This document shows positions 40,117-50,486 of a stretch of DNA of 64,000 bases, piece after piece. The notes under the pieces are model-generated. The model saw nothing but the letters and a program-made list of their open reading frames with translations. It was not told the DNA's origin and made no database searches. Where the stretch lies: positions 62,001 through 126,000 of the forward strand of contig NZ_BJNO01000007.1 in NCBI RefSeq assembly GCF_006539725.1, given 5' to 3'. This DNA is from Klebsiella terrigena. Lineage in GTDB: Bacteria > Pseudomonadota > Gammaproteobacteria > Enterobacterales > Enterobacteriaceae. Made by a program: the position numbers and the translations under genes. Position 1 is the first letter of the stretch, and each line of letters begins with the position of its first letter.

Positions 40117-41658
40117 ATGACACAACGCGTATCACGCAAATGGTTGCTGGCGCTGGGCGTCGCTTCGGCGCTGGCGACGGCGCCGGCGCTGGCCGCAAAA
40201 GATGTGGTGGTGGCGGTCGGCTCTAACTTCACGACCCTCGACCCTTATGATGCCAACGACACCTTATCCCAGGCCGTTGCCAAGTCGTTCTATCAGGGGC
40301 TGTTTGGCCTCGATAAAGAGATGAAGCTGGAAAACGTTCTTGCGCAGAGCTATACCGTTTCGCCCGACGGCCTGGTCTACACCATTAAGCTGCACCCGGG
40401 CGTCAAGTTCCAGGACGGCACCGATTTTAACGCCGAGGCGGTAAAGGCCAACCTCGACCGCGCCAGCAATCCGGAAAACCATCTCAAGCGCTATAACCTG
40501 TACAAAAATATCGCCAGCACCGAAGCGGTTGACCCGGCGACGGTAAAAATCACCCTTAAGCAGCCTTTCTCGGCGTTTATCAACGTTCTGGCCCACCCGG
40601 CTACGGCGATGATCTCTCCGGCGGCGCTGAAAAAATATGGCAAAGAGATTGGCTTCCATCCCGTCGGTACCGGCCCGTATCAGCTCGATACCTGGAACCA
40701 GACCGATTTTGTGAAGGTGACGAAGTTTGCCGGCTACTGGCAGCCGGGCCTGCCGAAGCTGGACTCTATTACCTGGCGTCCGGTGGTGGATAACAACACC
40801 CGCGCCGCGATGCTGCAAACCGGCGAAGCGCAGTTTGCCTTCCCGATCCCCTACGAGCAGGCGCCGCTGCTGGCGAAAAACGACAAGCTGGAGCTGGTCG
40901 CCAGCCCGTCAATCATGCAGCGTTATATCAGCATGAACGTCACGCAGAAGCCGTTTGATAATCCGAAGGTGCGCGAGGCGATTAACTACGCCATCAACCG
41001 CCAGGCGCTGGTGAAGGTTGCCTTCGCCGGGTACGCCACGCCGGCGACCGGCGTCGTGCCGCCGTCCATCGCCTATGCCGAGACCTTTAAACCCTGGCCG
41101 TACGATCCGGCTAAGGCCCGCGAGCTGCTCAAAGAGGCGGGCTACCCGAACGGCTTTAGCACCACGCTGTGGTCATCGCATAACCACAGCACCGCCCAGA
41201 AGGTGCTGCAGTTTACCCAGCAGCAGCTGGCGCAGGTGGGCATTAAGGCGCAGCTGACGGCGATGGATGCCGGCCAGCGCGCGGCGGAAGTGGAAGGTAA
41301 AGGACAGAAAGAGAGCGGGGTGCGCATGTTCTACACCGGCTGGTCGGCCTCGACCGGTGAAGCCGACTGGGCGCTGTCGCCGCTGTTCGCCTCGCAAAAC
41401 TGGCCGCCAACCCTGTTTAATACCGCCTTCTACGGCAATCCGCAGGTGGATAAAGACCTCACCGATGCCCTGAAGACGACCGATGTGCAGGAAAAAACGC
41501 GGCTTTACAAGCAGGCCCAGGAGATTATCTGGAAAGAGTCGCCGTGGGTGCCGCTGGTGGTGGAAAAACTGGTCTCCGCGCACAGTAAGAACCTGAGCGG
41601 TTTTTATATCCAGCCGGATACCGGATTCAGCTTTGAGCAGGCGGATTTAGCCCAGTGA
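40117..41658 (+). CDS. gsiB: Glutathione-binding periplasmic protein GsiB
   Basis: This 513-residue substrate-binding protein of family 5 has a signal peptide ([27 protein letters not shown]). The SBP_bac_5 core follows, with [28 protein letters not shown] and [18 protein letters not shown]. It delivers glutathione to GsiCD. The start at 40117 follows AGGAGAACAAC. A composite inverted repeat separates it from gsiC, which may leave gsiB mRNA more stable than the permease mRNA. Confidence 0.95.
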   Translation: MTQRVSRKWLLALGVASALATAPALAAKDVVVAVGSNFTTLDPYDANDTLSQAVAKSFYQGLFGLDKEMKLENVLAQSYTVSPDGLVYTIKLHPGVKFQDGTDFNAEAVKANLDRASNPENHLKRYNLYKNIASTEAVDPATVKITLKQPFSAFINVLAHPATAMISPAALKKYGKEIGFHPVGTGPYQLDTWNQTDFVKVTKFAGYWQPGLPKLDSITWRPVVDNNTRAAMLQTGEAQFAFPIPYEQAPLLAKNDKLELVASPSIMQRYISMNVTQKPFDNPKVREAINYAINRQALVKVAFAGYATPATGVVPPSIAYAETFKPWPYDPAKARELLKEAGYPNGFSTTLWSSHNHSTAQKVLQFTQQQLAQVGIKAQLTAMDAGQRAAEVEGKGQKESGVRMFYTGWSASTGEADWALSPLFASQNWPPTLFNTAFYGNPQVDKDLTDALKTTDVQEKTRLYKQAQEIIWKESPWVPLVVEKLVSAHSKNLSGFYIQPDTGFSFEQADLAQ

Positions 41659-41674
41659 CGGTGGTTACCTTTAT

Positions 41675-41743
41675 CCCAACCCTCTCTTTCGGAGAGAGGG
41701 TGCCGGGCCTTGCTCCCTCTGCCGACTGCGCAGAGGGTTTGGG
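41675..41743. repeat. Composite inverted repeat between gsiB and gsiC
   Basis: Outer arms CCCAACCCTCT (41675-41685) and AGAGGGTTTGGG (41732-41743) pair with one mismatch or bulge. Within them stand two hairpins, CCCTCTC..GAGAGAGGG (41680-41700) and CCCTCTGC..GCAGAGGG (41715-41737). The pattern is that of a dispersed intergenic enterobacterial repeat inside an operon. Confidence 0.75.
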
Positions 41744-41755
41744 TGAGGAGGGGCG

Positions 41756-42676
41756 ATGCTGAATTATGTGCTTAAACGCCTGCTGGGGCTGATTCCCACC
41801 CTGCTGATCGTGGCGGTGCTGGTTTTTCTGTTTGTGCATATGCTGCCCGGCGACCCGGCGCGGCTGATTGCCGGACCAGAGGCCGATGCGCAGGTTGTCG
41901 CGATGGTGCGCGAGCAGCTGGGGCTCGATCGGCCGCTGCACGTCCAGTTCTGGCACTATATCACCAGCGTGCTGCAGGGCGATTTCGGTATCTCGATGGC
42001 CTCGCGACGCCCGGTGAGCAGCGAGATCGCCAGCCGCTTTATGCCGACGCTGTGGCTGACGCTGGCCAGCATGAGCTGGGCGGTGGTGTTTGGTATGGCG
42101 GCGGGAATTGCCGCCGCGGTGTGGCGCAATCGCTGGCCGGACAGGCTGGGGATGGCGCTGGCGGTGACCGGTATCTCCTTTCCGGCGTTTGCCCTCGGGA
42201 TGCTGCTGATGCAGGTCTTCTCCGTCGAACTTGGCTGGCTGCCGACGGTGGGAGCCGATAGCTGGCGGCACTATATTCTGCCCTCCGTGACCCTCGGGGC
42301 GGCGGTTGCGGCGGTGATGGCGCGCTTCACCCGCGCCTCTTTCGTCGATGTGCTGCACGAAGACTATATGCGCACCGCGCGGGCGAAAGGGGTCAGCGAG
42401 ACGCTGGTGGTGCTTAAGCACGGCCTGCGCAATGCGATGATCCCGGTAGTGACGATGATGGGGCTGCAGTTTGGCTTCCTGCTCGGCGGCTCGATCGTGG
42501 TGGAGAAAGTCTTCAACTGGCCGGGGCTTGGCAGGCTGCTGGTGGATTCGGTCGAGATGCGCGACTATCCGGTGATTCAGGCGGAAGTCCTGCTGTTTTC
42601 GCTGGAGTTTATTCTTATCAATTTAGTGGCGGACGTGCTGTACGCCGCCATTAACCCGGCTATCAGGTACAAGTAA
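41756..42676 (+). CDS. gsiC: Glutathione ABC transporter permease GsiC
   Basis: This 306-residue DppB/OppB-type permease has six membrane helices and ends its first segment with [16 protein letters not shown], a family signature. The EAA-type cytoplasmic loop [29 protein letters not shown] contacts GsiA. It pairs with GsiD to form the glutathione channel. It ends 1 base before the GsiD start, so the two are coupled. Confidence 0.95.
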   Translation: MLNYVLKRLLGLIPTLLIVAVLVFLFVHMLPGDPARLIAGPEADAQVVAMVREQLGLDRPLHVQFWHYITSVLQGDFGISMASRRPVSSEIASRFMPTLWLTLASMSWAVVFGMAAGIAAAVWRNRWPDRLGMALAVTGISFPAFALGMLLMQVFSVELGWLPTVGADSWRHYILPSVTLGAAVAAVMARFTRASFVDVLHEDYMRTARAKGVSETLVVLKHGLRNAMIPVVTMMGLQFGFLLGGSIVVEKVFNWPGLGRLLVDSVEMRDYPVIQAEVLLFSLEFILINLVADVLYAAINPAIRYK

Positions 42677-42677
42677 G

Positions 42678-43589
42678 GTGCGATTGCTCAACTGGAGAAG
42701 GCAGGCGGTTATCAACGCCATGCCGGGGATCAAACCCGGTCAGATACGTACGCCGTGGCACGAGTTCTGGCGGCGCTTTCGCCGTCAGCCGGTGGCGATG
42801 GGCGCCGGCGTGTTTGTTCTACTGCTGATCGCGGTAGCCGTCGTGGCGCCGTGGATAGCGCCGTTCGATGCGGAAAACTACTTTGACTACGATCGCCTCA
42901 ACGACGGCCCGTCGGCGCTGCACTGGTTCGGCGTCGATTCGCTGGGCCGGGATATCTTCAGCCGGGTGCTGGTCGGGGCGCAGATTTCGCTGGCGGCGGG
43001 GGTGCTGGCGGTGCTGATCGGCGCGGCAATCGGCACCGTGCTTGGGCTGCTGGCTGGCTACTATGAAGGTTGGTGGGACCGGATAATAATGCGCATTTGC
43101 GACGTGCTGTTTGCGTTCCCGGGGATCCTGCTGGCGATCGCCGTGGTGGCGGTCATGGGGAGCGGGATGTCGAACGTGATCATCGCGGTGGCAATCTTCT
43201 CCATTCCGGCGTTTGCTCGTCTGGTGCGCGGCAATACGCTGGTGCTCAAGCAGCAGACCTTTATCGAGTCGGCGCGCAGCATCGGCGCCAGCGACGCGAC
43301 GATCCTCTTCAGCCATATTCTGCCCGGCACGGTGTCGTCGATTGTGGTCTATTTCACCATGCGGATCGGGGTGTCGATAATCTCCGCCGCCAGCCTCTCA
43401 TTCCTCGGCCTCGGCGCGCAGCCGCCGACCCCGGAGTGGGGAGCGATGCTCAACGAAGCCCGGGCGGACATGGTGATGGCGCCGCACGTGGCGCTGTTCC
43501 CGGCGATCGCTATTTTTCTGACGGTGCTGGCGTTTAACCTGCTGGGGGACGGCCTGCGCGATGCGCTGGATCCGAAAATAAAGGGATAG
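42678..43589 (+). CDS. gsiD: Glutathione ABC transporter permease GsiD
   Basis: This 303-residue DppC/OppC-type permease has an N-terminal cytoplasmic stretch ([31 protein letters not shown]), six helices and the motif [24 protein letters not shown]. The EAA loop is [24 protein letters not shown]. The start codon is GTG at 42678, one base after the gsiC stop. It is the last gene of the iaaA-gsiABCD operon, closed by two tandem hairpins at 43602-43664. Confidence 0.95.
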   Translation: MRLLNWRRQAVINAMPGIKPGQIRTPWHEFWRRFRRQPVAMGAGVFVLLLIAVAVVAPWIAPFDAENYFDYDRLNDGPSALHWFGVDSLGRDIFSRVLVGAQISLAAGVLAVLIGAAIGTVLGLLAGYYEGWWDRIIMRICDVLFAFPGILLAIAVVAVMGSGMSNVIIAVAIFSIPAFARLVRGNTLVLKQQTFIESARSIGASDATILFSHILPGTVSSIVVYFTMRIGVSIISAASLSFLGLGAQPPTPEWGAMLNEARADMVMAPHVALFPAIAIFLTVLAFNLLGDGLRDALDPKIKG

Positions 43590-43601
43590 GCTGAGAAGGA
43601 G

Positions 43602-43664
43602 TCCGGAGAGGGCGCGCCGCGCCGCCTCCGGAAGGCTCCGGCTGGCGCTGACGCGTAGCCGGAG
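43602..43664. terminator. Tandem hairpins between gsiD and rimO
   Basis: The hairpins are TCCGGAG / CTCCGGA (43602-43632) and CTCCGGCT / AGCCGGAG (43636-43664), lying between converging genes. They lack a clear T tract, so they may be REP-like elements or Rho-assisted terminators. Confidence 0.55.
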
Positions 43665-43675
43665 TAAGAAGCGGT

Positions 43676-45001
43676 TTAAACCCGGCTTCCCCACAGATCG
43701 TACTCGTCGGCGTGCTCGACTTTAACCCGCAGCACGTCGCCCGGTTTGACCTTAGTTTCGCCGTTCAGGTACACCGCGCCGTCGATTTCCGGGGCGTCGG
43801 CCATGCTGCGGCCAATGGCGCCTTCTTCGTCAACTTCGTCGATCAGTACCATGATTTCGCGGCCAACCTTCTCCTGCAGACGTTCGGCGGAGATCTGCTG
43901 CTGCAGCTGCATAAAGCGGTTCCAGCGCTCCTCTTTCACCTCTTCTTCTACCTGATCCGCCAGCTCGTTGGCGGTTGCGCCATCGACCGGGCTGTATTTA
44001 AAGCAGCCAACGCGGTCAAGGCGGGCTTCTTTCAGGAAGTCGAGCAGCATCTGGAAATCTTCTTCCGTTTCGCCAGGGAAGCCGACGATAAAGGTCGAGC
44101 GCAGGGTCAGCTCAGGGCAGACTTCACGCCACTGCTTGATGCGCGCCAGCTGGCGATCGGCGGAACCCGGGCGTTTCATCATCTTGAGGATCCGCGGGCT
44201 GGCGTGCTGCAGCGGGATATCGAGATACGGCAGGATTTTACCTTCCGCCATCAGCGGGATCACGTCGTCAACGTGCGGGTAGGGATAGACGTAGTGCAGG
44301 CGCACCCAGATACCCAGCTTTGCCAGCTCTTCGCACAGGCTGACCATGCTGGTTTTCACCGGCATGCCGTTGTGGAAACCGGTGCGGTGCTTCACGTCAA
44401 CGCCGTAGGCGGATGTATCCTGAGAGATAACCAGCAGCTCTTTTACCCCGGCGTCGGCCAGGCGCTTAGCTTCTGACAGCACTTCGCCGATCGGACGGCT
44501 CACCAGATCGCCGCGCATGGACGGAATGATGCAGAACGTGCAGCGGTGGTTACAGCCTTCGGAAATTTTCAGGTAAGCGTAGTGGCGCGGGGTCAGCTTA
44601 ACGCCCTGTTCCGGCACCAGGCTCAGGAACGGGTTGTGCTTCGGCTTCGGCGTGTAGTGGTGGACGTGCTCAAGAACCTTTTCATAGCTGTGCGGGCCGG
44701 TTATCTCCAGCACCTTGGGGTGAACTTCGCGGATCTGGTCGACTTTCGCGCCCAGGCAGCCGGTAACGATCACTTTGCCGTTTTCTTTTAAAGCTTCGCC
44801 AATCGCTTCCAGCGACTCCTGAACGGCGCTGTCGATAAAGCCGCAGGTGTTGACGATAACCATATCGGCGTTCTCGTAGGTAGGAACCACGTCATAACCT
44901 TCGGTGCGCAGTTCGGTCAGGATGCGTTCTGAGTCCACAAGGTTTTTTGGACAGCCAAGGGAGACGAAGCCGATCTTCGGCTGGTGCGTTACATTACTCA
45001 T
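43676..45001 (-). CDS. rimO: Ribosomal protein S12 methylthiotransferase RimO
   Basis: This 441-residue radical SAM enzyme adds a methylthio group to Asp88 of ribosomal protein S12. The N-terminal UPF0004 domain holds a second iron-sulfur cluster (Cys in [15 protein letters not shown] and VTGCLGAK). The radical SAM domain has [11 protein letters not shown], and a C-terminal TRAM domain ([27 protein letters not shown]) binds S12. It is the same length as E. coli RimO. Confidence 0.97.
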   Translation of the reverse strand: MSNVTHQPKIGFVSLGCPKNLVDSERILTELRTEGYDVVPTYENADMVIVNTCGFIDSAVQESLEAIGEALKENGKVIVTGCLGAKVDQIREVHPKVLEITGPHSYEKVLEHVHHYTPKPKHNPFLSLVPEQGVKLTPRHYAYLKISEGCNHRCTFCIIPSMRGDLVSRPIGEVLSEAKRLADAGVKELLVISQDTSAYGVDVKHRTGFHNGMPVKTSMVSLCEELAKLGIWVRLHYVYPYPHVDDVIPLMAEGKILPYLDIPLQHASPRILKMMKRPGSADRQLARIKQWREVCPELTLRSTFIVGFPGETEEDFQMLLDFLKEARLDRVGCFKYSPVDGATANELADQVEEEVKEERWNRFMQLQQQISAERLQEKVGREIMVLIDEVDEEGAIGRSMADAPEIDGAVYLNGETKVKPGDVLRVKVEHADEYDLWGSRV

Positions 45002-45091
45002 AGCTTAAAAATTCATCATAAAGGAAGGTGTCAGGGCGGGATTTTACAGGTGTTTATCAAAAAAAGTATAGCAATGGTGCGTCAGATGATG

Positions 45092-45117
45092 AAAAAGCCC
45101 GGGAAAGGCTCCCGGGC
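45092..45117 (-). terminator. Terminator of the LacY-type permease gene
   Basis: The stem GCCCGGG / CCCGGGC is followed on the minus strand by TTTTTC. It lies about 12 bases after the permease stop. Confidence 0.88.
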
Positions 45118-45128
45118 GCGATGGGACT

Positions 45129-46370
45129 CTAGGATTGGGCGGCGTCTCCCGCAGGCGCAGCGCCCGGCGCGCGGGGCTCTCGCTTATCACGCAGCGTGAA
45201 AACGGAGATCAGCGTGAACAGGCCGGCGATGCCGCCGAGGATATAATAGGTGCGGGCGAAGCCGATGGTGTCGTACAGATAGCCGGCCAGCGGAGAGTAA
45301 ATGGCGGTGGCAATAGAGGCGACAAACAGCACCAGCAAATAGACCGTGGAGGACAGCTTATTATCAAAGTTGGCGGCAATAAACTTGAACACGGATACCA
45401 GGATAAGCGGCTTTTCAAGGGCGTGCATCATTTTCACCGCGCCAATCCACACCGGGCCGAGCGGGATCGCGGAGCCGACGATCCTGACCGACATAATCAA
45501 TCCGGCGATAATCAGCGCCCATTTCGCGCCGGTACGGTTCACGAACCACGGCATCAGGCATAAAAAGAGCGTTTCGCCGCAGACCTGAATGGAGGCGAGG
45601 ATGCCGTACCAACGGTTACCTTCTTCCGGCGTGGCAAATTGCAGAGAAAAGTACTGGGCGAACTGCTGATCGTAGGTGTCGTAGATTTGCGTCACGAACA
45701 GGGTAAAGATTAGCAGCATCCAGAACTGACTGTTCTTTGCGAGCTCCAGCGCGTGGCTCACCTTCAGGGCGCTGGTTTTTTCAATCTCGGCCTCGGTCAG
45801 CTCGACTTTGGTCAGCATGAAGCACAGGGCGGCAATAACGATGGCAATGCTGGCCAGCCAGAAGGCGAGGTTGGGGTTGCTATCGATATATTTTCCGACG
45901 ATCCATGCCGCCGCGGCCCAGCCTAAAGAGCCCCACATCCGCACCCGGCCATACTCAAAGTGATAGCGGCGGGAGATTTTGTCGATATAGGAATCGATAA
46001 CCCCGCAGCCGGAGTTAAAGATAATCCCCAGGTAGACGCCGCCCAGCAGCGCCCCCAGCCAGAAGCTGTGGACCAGCAGCGGGGCGTACAGATAGATAAA
46101 GAACGGGCCAACCGGCAGCAGCATGGCTACCAGAATCCAGATCAGCCGCTTTTTCAGGCCGAACTTATCAGAAATAAAGCCGAAGAAAGGCTGCATCAAC
46201 AGGGCGATAAAGGCGTTTACCGAGTACAGCAGGCCGGTTTTGGTGGCGCTGATGCCCAGATGCTGGGTTGTCCAGATAACGAAGAACGCCATGGTAGATG
46301 ACCAGGCGAACAGGTAGAGGAAATCGAAAAGACTCAACAAGATATAGTTTCTTTTGCCGGGCGTAATCAT
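45129..46370 (-). CDS. Oligosaccharide:H+ symporter of the LacY/MelY/RafB family
   Basis: This 413-residue permease has twelve helices. Compared with LacY, the essential coupling residues are retained: Arg and Glu counterparts in MSVRIVGS and MMHALEKP (His322/Glu325 equivalents), Arg144 in FEYGRVRMWG, and the Glu269 region in ATPEEGNRWYG. The residue equivalent to Glu126 is Asp (GVIDSYIDK), as in sucrose permease CscB. The sugar is therefore unclear, with melibiose, raffinose, lactose and sucrose all possible. No glycosidase or regulator is adjacent. The C-terminal tail is Ala/Pro-rich. The start at 46370 follows AAGGAACTGAA. A 34-codon upstream extension is unsupported. Confidence 0.88.
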   Translation of the reverse strand: MITPGKRNYILLSLFDFLYLFAWSSTMAFFVIWTTQHLGISATKTGLLYSVNAFIALLMQPFFGFISDKFGLKKRLIWILVAMLLPVGPFFIYLYAPLLVHSFWLGALLGGVYLGIIFNSGCGVIDSYIDKISRRYHFEYGRVRMWGSLGWAAAAWIVGKYIDSNPNLAFWLASIAIVIAALCFMLTKVELTEAEIEKTSALKVSHALELAKNSQFWMLLIFTLFVTQIYDTYDQQFAQYFSLQFATPEEGNRWYGILASIQVCGETLFLCLMPWFVNRTGAKWALIIAGLIMSVRIVGSAIPLGPVWIGAVKMMHALEKPLILVSVFKFIAANFDNKLSSTVYLLVLFVASIATAIYSPLAGYLYDTIGFARTYYILGGIAGLFTLISVFTLRDKREPRAPGAAPAGDAAQS

Positions 46371-46771
46371 TTCAGTTCCTTCAAACGGGTAGAGGTTAGC
46401 GCCGCGAAGCGGAGAGGTTCGCGTTTTTATTTGTTTGTTATACGTATTACATTTAACGGAGTGATATGACACCCGCCGGCGCTAACGAGCAACAGTAATA
46501 GGCGTTATTTGTGATCTTTGCTGCAAAAAATGGCTTTATTCTCAACTTTGCCAACTGGTGATAAATACGCTAAAAATGAGAGCGTATAACAAATTTGTGT
46601 TTTTTTGTGGGTTATGTAACCGCGGAAGCAGCGCGTCTGGCGCAGGCAGTGTAAACATTGCTGTAACATTGTAAATGATGTTAATTAACCGGGAATTATT
46701 GACCTCGCGCATGATTTTGCGCAAAAAACGACCATATTATGATTGTGGTAATGGATGACAGAGGAGGAACC
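46371..46771. other. Divergent promoter region between the permease gene and bssR
   Basis: These 401 bp are AT-rich and hold no ORF that I recognise. They must contain the promoters of both genes. TGTGATCTTTGCTGCA at 46510 is a weak CRP-like sequence with a poor right arm. The GCGCATGATTTTGCGC dyad at about 46707-46722 is a small hairpin near the bssR start. Confidence 0.4.
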
Positions 46772-47158
46772 ATGATGACCGTTGACAGACTGTATCGTAA
46801 CCTTTTGAATAAGCTGATTAATGCCAACATTGATCTCGATGCTTATCTGCAGCTTCGCAAAGCTAAAGGCTATATGTCAGTCAGCGAGAATGAGCATCTG
46901 CGTGATAACCTGTTTGAGCTTTGTCGTGAATTGCGTGAAGGTGCGCCGCGATTGCAGCACGCCGTTACGCCGGAGGAAAGGGAAGCTCTTCGTCTTGCGG
47001 GTGAAGCCGTTGCTTCCGCAGCGGTTTGCCTGATGAGCGGGCATCACGATTGTCCGTCTTACATTGCGGTTAACGTAGAGACGCTAGAACGCTGCCTGGC
47101 GGGCTTGTCGCTAAACATTCATAAACTGAATGCATCAGCGCCAATTACCCGCGTCTGA
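46772..47158 (+). CDS. bssR: Biofilm formation regulator BssR
   Basis: This 128-residue protein is homologous to E. coli BssR (YliH). The conserved segments are DAYLQLRKAKGYMSVSENEHLRDN and the block AVCLMSGHHDCPSYIAVN. In E. coli BssR affects biofilm formation through indole and uptake-related genes, but it has no known DNA-binding domain and its mechanism is unclear. AGGAGGAACC precedes the ATG at 46772. An in-frame upstream ATG at 46739 is not needed. A perfect GC palindrome follows the stop codon. Confidence 0.9.
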   Translation: MMTVDRLYRNLLNKLINANIDLDAYLQLRKAKGYMSVSENEHLRDNLFELCRELREGAPRLQHAVTPEEREALRLAGEAVASAAVCLMSGHHDCPSYIAVNVETLERCLAGLSLNIHKLNASAPITRV

Positions 47159-47162
47159 ACTC

Positions 47163-47180
47163 AGGGGGGCATGCCCCCCT
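47163..47180 (+). terminator. Terminator of bssR
   Basis: AGGGGGGCATGCCCCCCT is a perfect 18-base palindrome 4 bases after the bssR stop. The following T tract is weak. Confidence 0.65.
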
Positions 47181-47260
47181 GCTTAATGTTATGTAAAACT
47201 CCCCCTGCCGATCCCCTGCGCTGGCTACCCTTATCCCATTGCTGATAAAAGGAGTTCGCC

Positions 47261-48376
47261 ATGCGCCAGACCGTCGCCCTGATAACCCTTGCCGCTCTGC
47301 TGTTACCTGCCGCCGCTGTCGCCGCCCAGAAGGTGCGCGTCGAGGTCCTGCAAAATAAGCTCGACCATCCGTGGGCGCTGGCGTTTCTCCCCGACCAGCA
47401 GGGGATACTGATCACCCTGCGCGGCGGTGAGCTGAGGCTTTGGCGCCAGGGAGAGGGGCTGTCGCCGGCTATTTCCGGCGTACCGCAGGTGTGGGCCAGC
47501 GGGCAGGGCGGATTGCTGGATGTGGCGCTGGCGCCGGACTTTGCCCACTCGCGCAAGGTGTGGCTGAGCTACGCGGAGGCCGGGGAGGATGGCAAAGCGG
47601 GAACCGCGGCAGGATACGGTCGCCTGAGTGAGGATCGCCGGCGGCTGGAGAATTTCCGGGTGGTGTTTCGCCAGCAGCCGAAGCTCTCCACCGGCAACCA
47701 CTTTGGCGGACGTCTGGTGTTTGACGGTAAGGGACATCTGTTTATCGGCTTAGGCGAGAATAACCAGCGCGCAACGGCCCAGGATCTCGATAAGCTGCAG
47801 GGAAAGGTGGTGCGCTTGACCGAGACGGGGGAGGTACCGGCAGACAATCCGTTTGTCGGCCGCGCCGATGCCAGGCCGGAAATTTGGGCCTACGGTATTC
47901 GTAACCCGCAGGGGATGGCGATCAATCCGTGGAGCGATACCCTGTGGCTCAACGAGCACGGTCCGCGCGGCGGGGATGAGATTAACATCCCGCAGAAAGG
48001 CAAGAACTACGGCTGGCCGCTGGCGACGCACGGCATAAATTACAGCGGTCTGCCTATTCCGGAAGCTAAGGGGACGGCGGTGGACGGAACCGAAGCGCCG
48101 CTGTTTGTCTGGAAAACGTCGCCCGCCGTCAGCGGCATGGCCTTCTACGATTCGGCAACCTTCCCCCAGTGGCGGCACAAGCTGTTTATCGGCGCGCTGA
48201 AGGACCAGTCGCTGATTGTCCTCGACGTCAACGGCAATAGCGTCAGCGAAGAGGCGCGAATTCTGCGCGATCGCGGCCAGCGTATTCGCGACGTTCGCGT
48301 CGGACCCGACGGCTATCTGTACGTCCTGACCGACGAATCCAACGGCGAACTGCTGAAGGTTAGCCCGCAGGGCTAG
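47261..48376 (+). CDS. yliI: PQQ-dependent soluble aldose sugar dehydrogenase YliI
   Basis: This 371-residue periplasmic protein has a signal peptide (MRQTVALITLAALLLPAAAVAA) and a six-bladed beta-propeller of the soluble glucose/sorbosone dehydrogenase family. PQQ and catalytic residues lie in KLSTGNHFGGRLVFDGKG, AYGIRNPQGMAINPW and LNEHGPRGGDEIN. E. coli YliI (Asd) oxidises aldoses when supplied with PQQ. Whether this host makes PQQ cannot be seen here. It converges with yliJ, with only 2 bases between the stop codons. Confidence 0.93.
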   Translation: MRQTVALITLAALLLPAAAVAAQKVRVEVLQNKLDHPWALAFLPDQQGILITLRGGELRLWRQGEGLSPAISGVPQVWASGQGGLLDVALAPDFAHSRKVWLSYAEAGEDGKAGTAAGYGRLSEDRRRLENFRVVFRQQPKLSTGNHFGGRLVFDGKGHLFIGLGENNQRATAQDLDKLQGKVVRLTETGEVPADNPFVGRADARPEIWAYGIRNPQGMAINPWSDTLWLNEHGPRGGDEINIPQKGKNYGWPLATHGINYSGLPIPEAKGTAVDGTEAPLFVWKTSPAVSGMAFYDSATFPQWRHKLFIGALKDQSLIVLDVNGNSVSEEARILRDRGQRIRDVRVGPDGYLYVLTDESNGELLKVSPQG

Positions 48377-48378
48377 CC

Positions 48379-48999
48379 TCAGGTGACCGGGATCGCCACC
48401 ACGCTGCGCCAGGCCTGACGTTCGCTAATCTGCTGATACCAGCGCTGCAGGTTCGGGCGCGGTTGCCAGCTCGGTACGATGCTCATCAGGTTATAGACGA
48501 ACGGCGCAACGGCGATATCACCGAGGCCGAATGATTCGCCGGAGAGCCACGGGAACGCCGCCAGCTCGTCGTCGAGGATGGCAAAGAGCGCTTCACAGGC
48601 GGCAATACCGGCGGCAATCGCTGCGGGATCGCGTTTCTCCTCCGGCGTTCTCACCAGCCCCATCAATACAGGACGGTGGGCGGGAGAGAGCGAGCCGTTG
48701 GCCCAGTCCATCCATTTGTCGCCCTGTGCCCGCCGTAGCGGATCGTCGACCCACAGGCGGTTTTGCCCATACTGCGCCGCCAGATAGCGAATAATGGCGT
48801 TCGACTCCCACAGTACGAGGTCGCCGTCCTTCAGCAGCGGCACCAGGCCGTTCGGGTTCATCGCCAGATACTCCGCGTCGTGATTCACACCAAACTCGAG
48901 CCCCGCCAAAATCTGCTGATAGGGAAGATCCAGCTCTTCCAGCACCCAGCGTACTTTTTTCACGTTAGTTGAATTGTTTCTGCCCCATAGCGTAATCAT
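48379..48999 (-). CDS. yliJ: Glutathione S-transferase family protein YliJ
   Basis: This 206-residue GST-fold protein has an N-terminal thioredoxin-like domain ([27 protein letters not shown]) and the glutathione-contact segment [26 protein letters not shown] helical C-terminal domain contains [11 protein letters not shown]. It is close to E. coli YliJ. A catalytic Ser/Asn near residues 10-12 would activate glutathione. The physiological substrate is unknown. Confidence 0.92.
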   Translation of the reverse strand: MITLWGRNNSTNVKKVRWVLEELDLPYQQILAGLEFGVNHDAEYLAMNPNGLVPLLKDGDLVLWESNAIIRYLAAQYGQNRLWVDDPLRRAQGDKWMDWANGSLSPAHRPVLMGLVRTPEEKRDPAAIAAGIAACEALFAILDDELAAFPWLSGESFGLGDIAVAPFVYNLMSIVPSWQPRPNLQRWYQQISERQAWRSVVAIPVT

Positions 49000-49255
49000 A
49001 TCGGTTCCCGTTAGTTATTGAGCCGTCGTTGCAGCAAGGTGAGTCATCATGTTGGAATAAAGTTAATATATAGGCAATCGCGATCAAAAAAATTGCTCTG
49101 TTTTCAGCAAGACGCGAGGTTATTGCGTAAACTTTAAAAACTTTACCAACTCGCTGTTTCTTTAAGGTCATTTGTACGCTTTACTCACCGGCTGCTGCTG
49201 CGCCGATAGAGTGCTGCGGCATATTTTGTTTGGAAAGGATACTTGGGTGGCTCTT

Positions 49256-50458
49256 ATGACGCATGATGCTTTTTCCCTTCGCGGCCTCGCGGCAGGCTGC
49301 GCTCTTCTCGTTCTCGTTGCACCTGCGGTACAGGCTGCAGACCAACTCCCCGATGCCCCTTCGATTGATGCGCGAGCCTGGGTCCTGATGGACTACGCCA
49401 GCGGCAAGGTGCTCAGCGAAGGCAATGCCGATGAAAAACTCGACCCGGCAAGTCTGACCAAGATTATGACCAGCTACGTCGTCGGGCAGGCGCTGAAAGC
49501 GGGCAAAATTAAATCTACCGATATGGTGACCGTCGGCCGCGATGCCTGGGCTACCGGCAACCCGGCGCTGCGCGGCTCGTCGGTGATGTTCCTCAAGCCG
49601 GGTATGCAGGTGTCGGTTGAGGACCTCAATAAAGGCGTCATCATCCAGTCCGGCAACGATGCCAGCATCGCGATTGCTGACTACGTCGCGGGTAGCCAGG
49701 ATGCGTTTGTTAGCCTGATGAACGGCTATGCGCAAAAAATGGGCCTGACCAATACCACCTTTATGACCGTCCACGGCCTTGATGCGCCGGGCCAGTTCAG
49801 TACCGCCCGCGATATGGCGCTGCTGACCAAAGCGATGATCCACGACGTCCCTGAAGAGTACGCCATTCATAAAGAAAAAGAGTTTACCTTCAATAAGATT
49901 CGCCAGCCGAACCGTAACCGCCTGCTGTGGAGCACCAACCTCAACGCCGACGGCGTGAAAACGGGCACCACCACCGGTGCGGGCTATAATCTGGTCTCCT
50001 CGGCCACGCAGGGCGATATGCGCCTGATCGCCGTGGTGCTGGGGACCAAAACCGACCGTATTCGCTTTAACGAGTCAGAAAAGCTGCTGACCTGGGGCTT
50101 CCGCTTCTATGAAACCGTGACGCCAATTAAGCCGGACGCCACCTTTATCACCCAGCGCGTGTGGTTTGGCGACAGCAGCGAAGCGAAGCTCGGCGCAGGT
50201 GAAGCCGGCTCGATTACCATTCCGCGCGGCCAGATGAAGAACCTGAAAGCCAGCTATGCCCTGAAGGATACGCAGCTGACGGCGCCGCTGACCAAAGGGC
50301 AGGTGGTAGGGACTATCGACTTTAAGCTCAATGACAAAACCATCGAGCAGCGCCCGCTTATCGTGATGGAAGCGGTCAACGAAGGCGGCTTCTTTAGCCG
50401 AATGATGGACTTCGTGCTGATGAAACTGCACGGCTGGTTCGGCGGCTGGTTCTCGTAA
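49256..50458 (+). CDS. dacC: D-alanyl-D-alanine carboxypeptidase DacC (PBP6)
   Basis: This 400-residue low-molecular-mass penicillin-binding protein trims the terminal D-Ala of peptidoglycan stem peptides. A signal peptide ends at PAVQAAD. The three active-site motifs are SLTK (DPASLTKIM), SGN (IIQSGNDAS) and KTG ([10 protein letters not shown]). The C-terminal amphipathic anchor is [17 protein letters not shown]. The start at 49256 ([10 protein letters not shown]) fits the E. coli N-terminus. The frame extends 28 codons upstream without support. Confidence 0.95.
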   Translation: MTHDAFSLRGLAAGCALLVLVAPAVQAADQLPDAPSIDARAWVLMDYASGKVLSEGNADEKLDPASLTKIMTSYVVGQALKAGKIKSTDMVTVGRDAWATGNPALRGSSVMFLKPGMQVSVEDLNKGVIIQSGNDASIAIADYVAGSQDAFVSLMNGYAQKMGLTNTTFMTVHGLDAPGQFSTARDMALLTKAMIHDVPEEYAIHKEKEFTFNKIRQPNRNRLLWSTNLNADGVKTGTTTGAGYNLVSSATQGDMRLIAVVLGTKTDRIRFNESEKLLTWGFRFYETVTPIKPDATFITQRVWFGDSSEAKLGAGEAGSITIPRGQMKNLKASYALKDTQLTAPLTKGQVVGTIDFKLNDKTIEQRPLIVMEAVNEGGFFSRMMDFVLMKLHGWFGGWFS

Positions 50459-50466
50459 TCCGCCGG

Positions 50467-50486
50467 TCGCGCCCTGCGGGGCGCGA
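50467..50486. terminator. Hairpin between dacC and deoR
   Basis: The stem TCGCGCCC / GGGCGCGA is shared by the two converging genes and abuts the deoR stop. It has no clear T tract, so function is uncertain. Confidence 0.5.

Noticed and set aside
41680-41740. Tandem hairpins taken at first for a CRISPR fragment
   Set aside because: There are only two unequal palindromes, no direct repeats of constant length and no spacers.
46510-46525. CRP-like sequence TGTGATCTTTGCTGCA upstream of the LacY-type permease
   Set aside because: The left arm is perfect but the right arm matches poorly, and the position relative to both start codons is not decisive.
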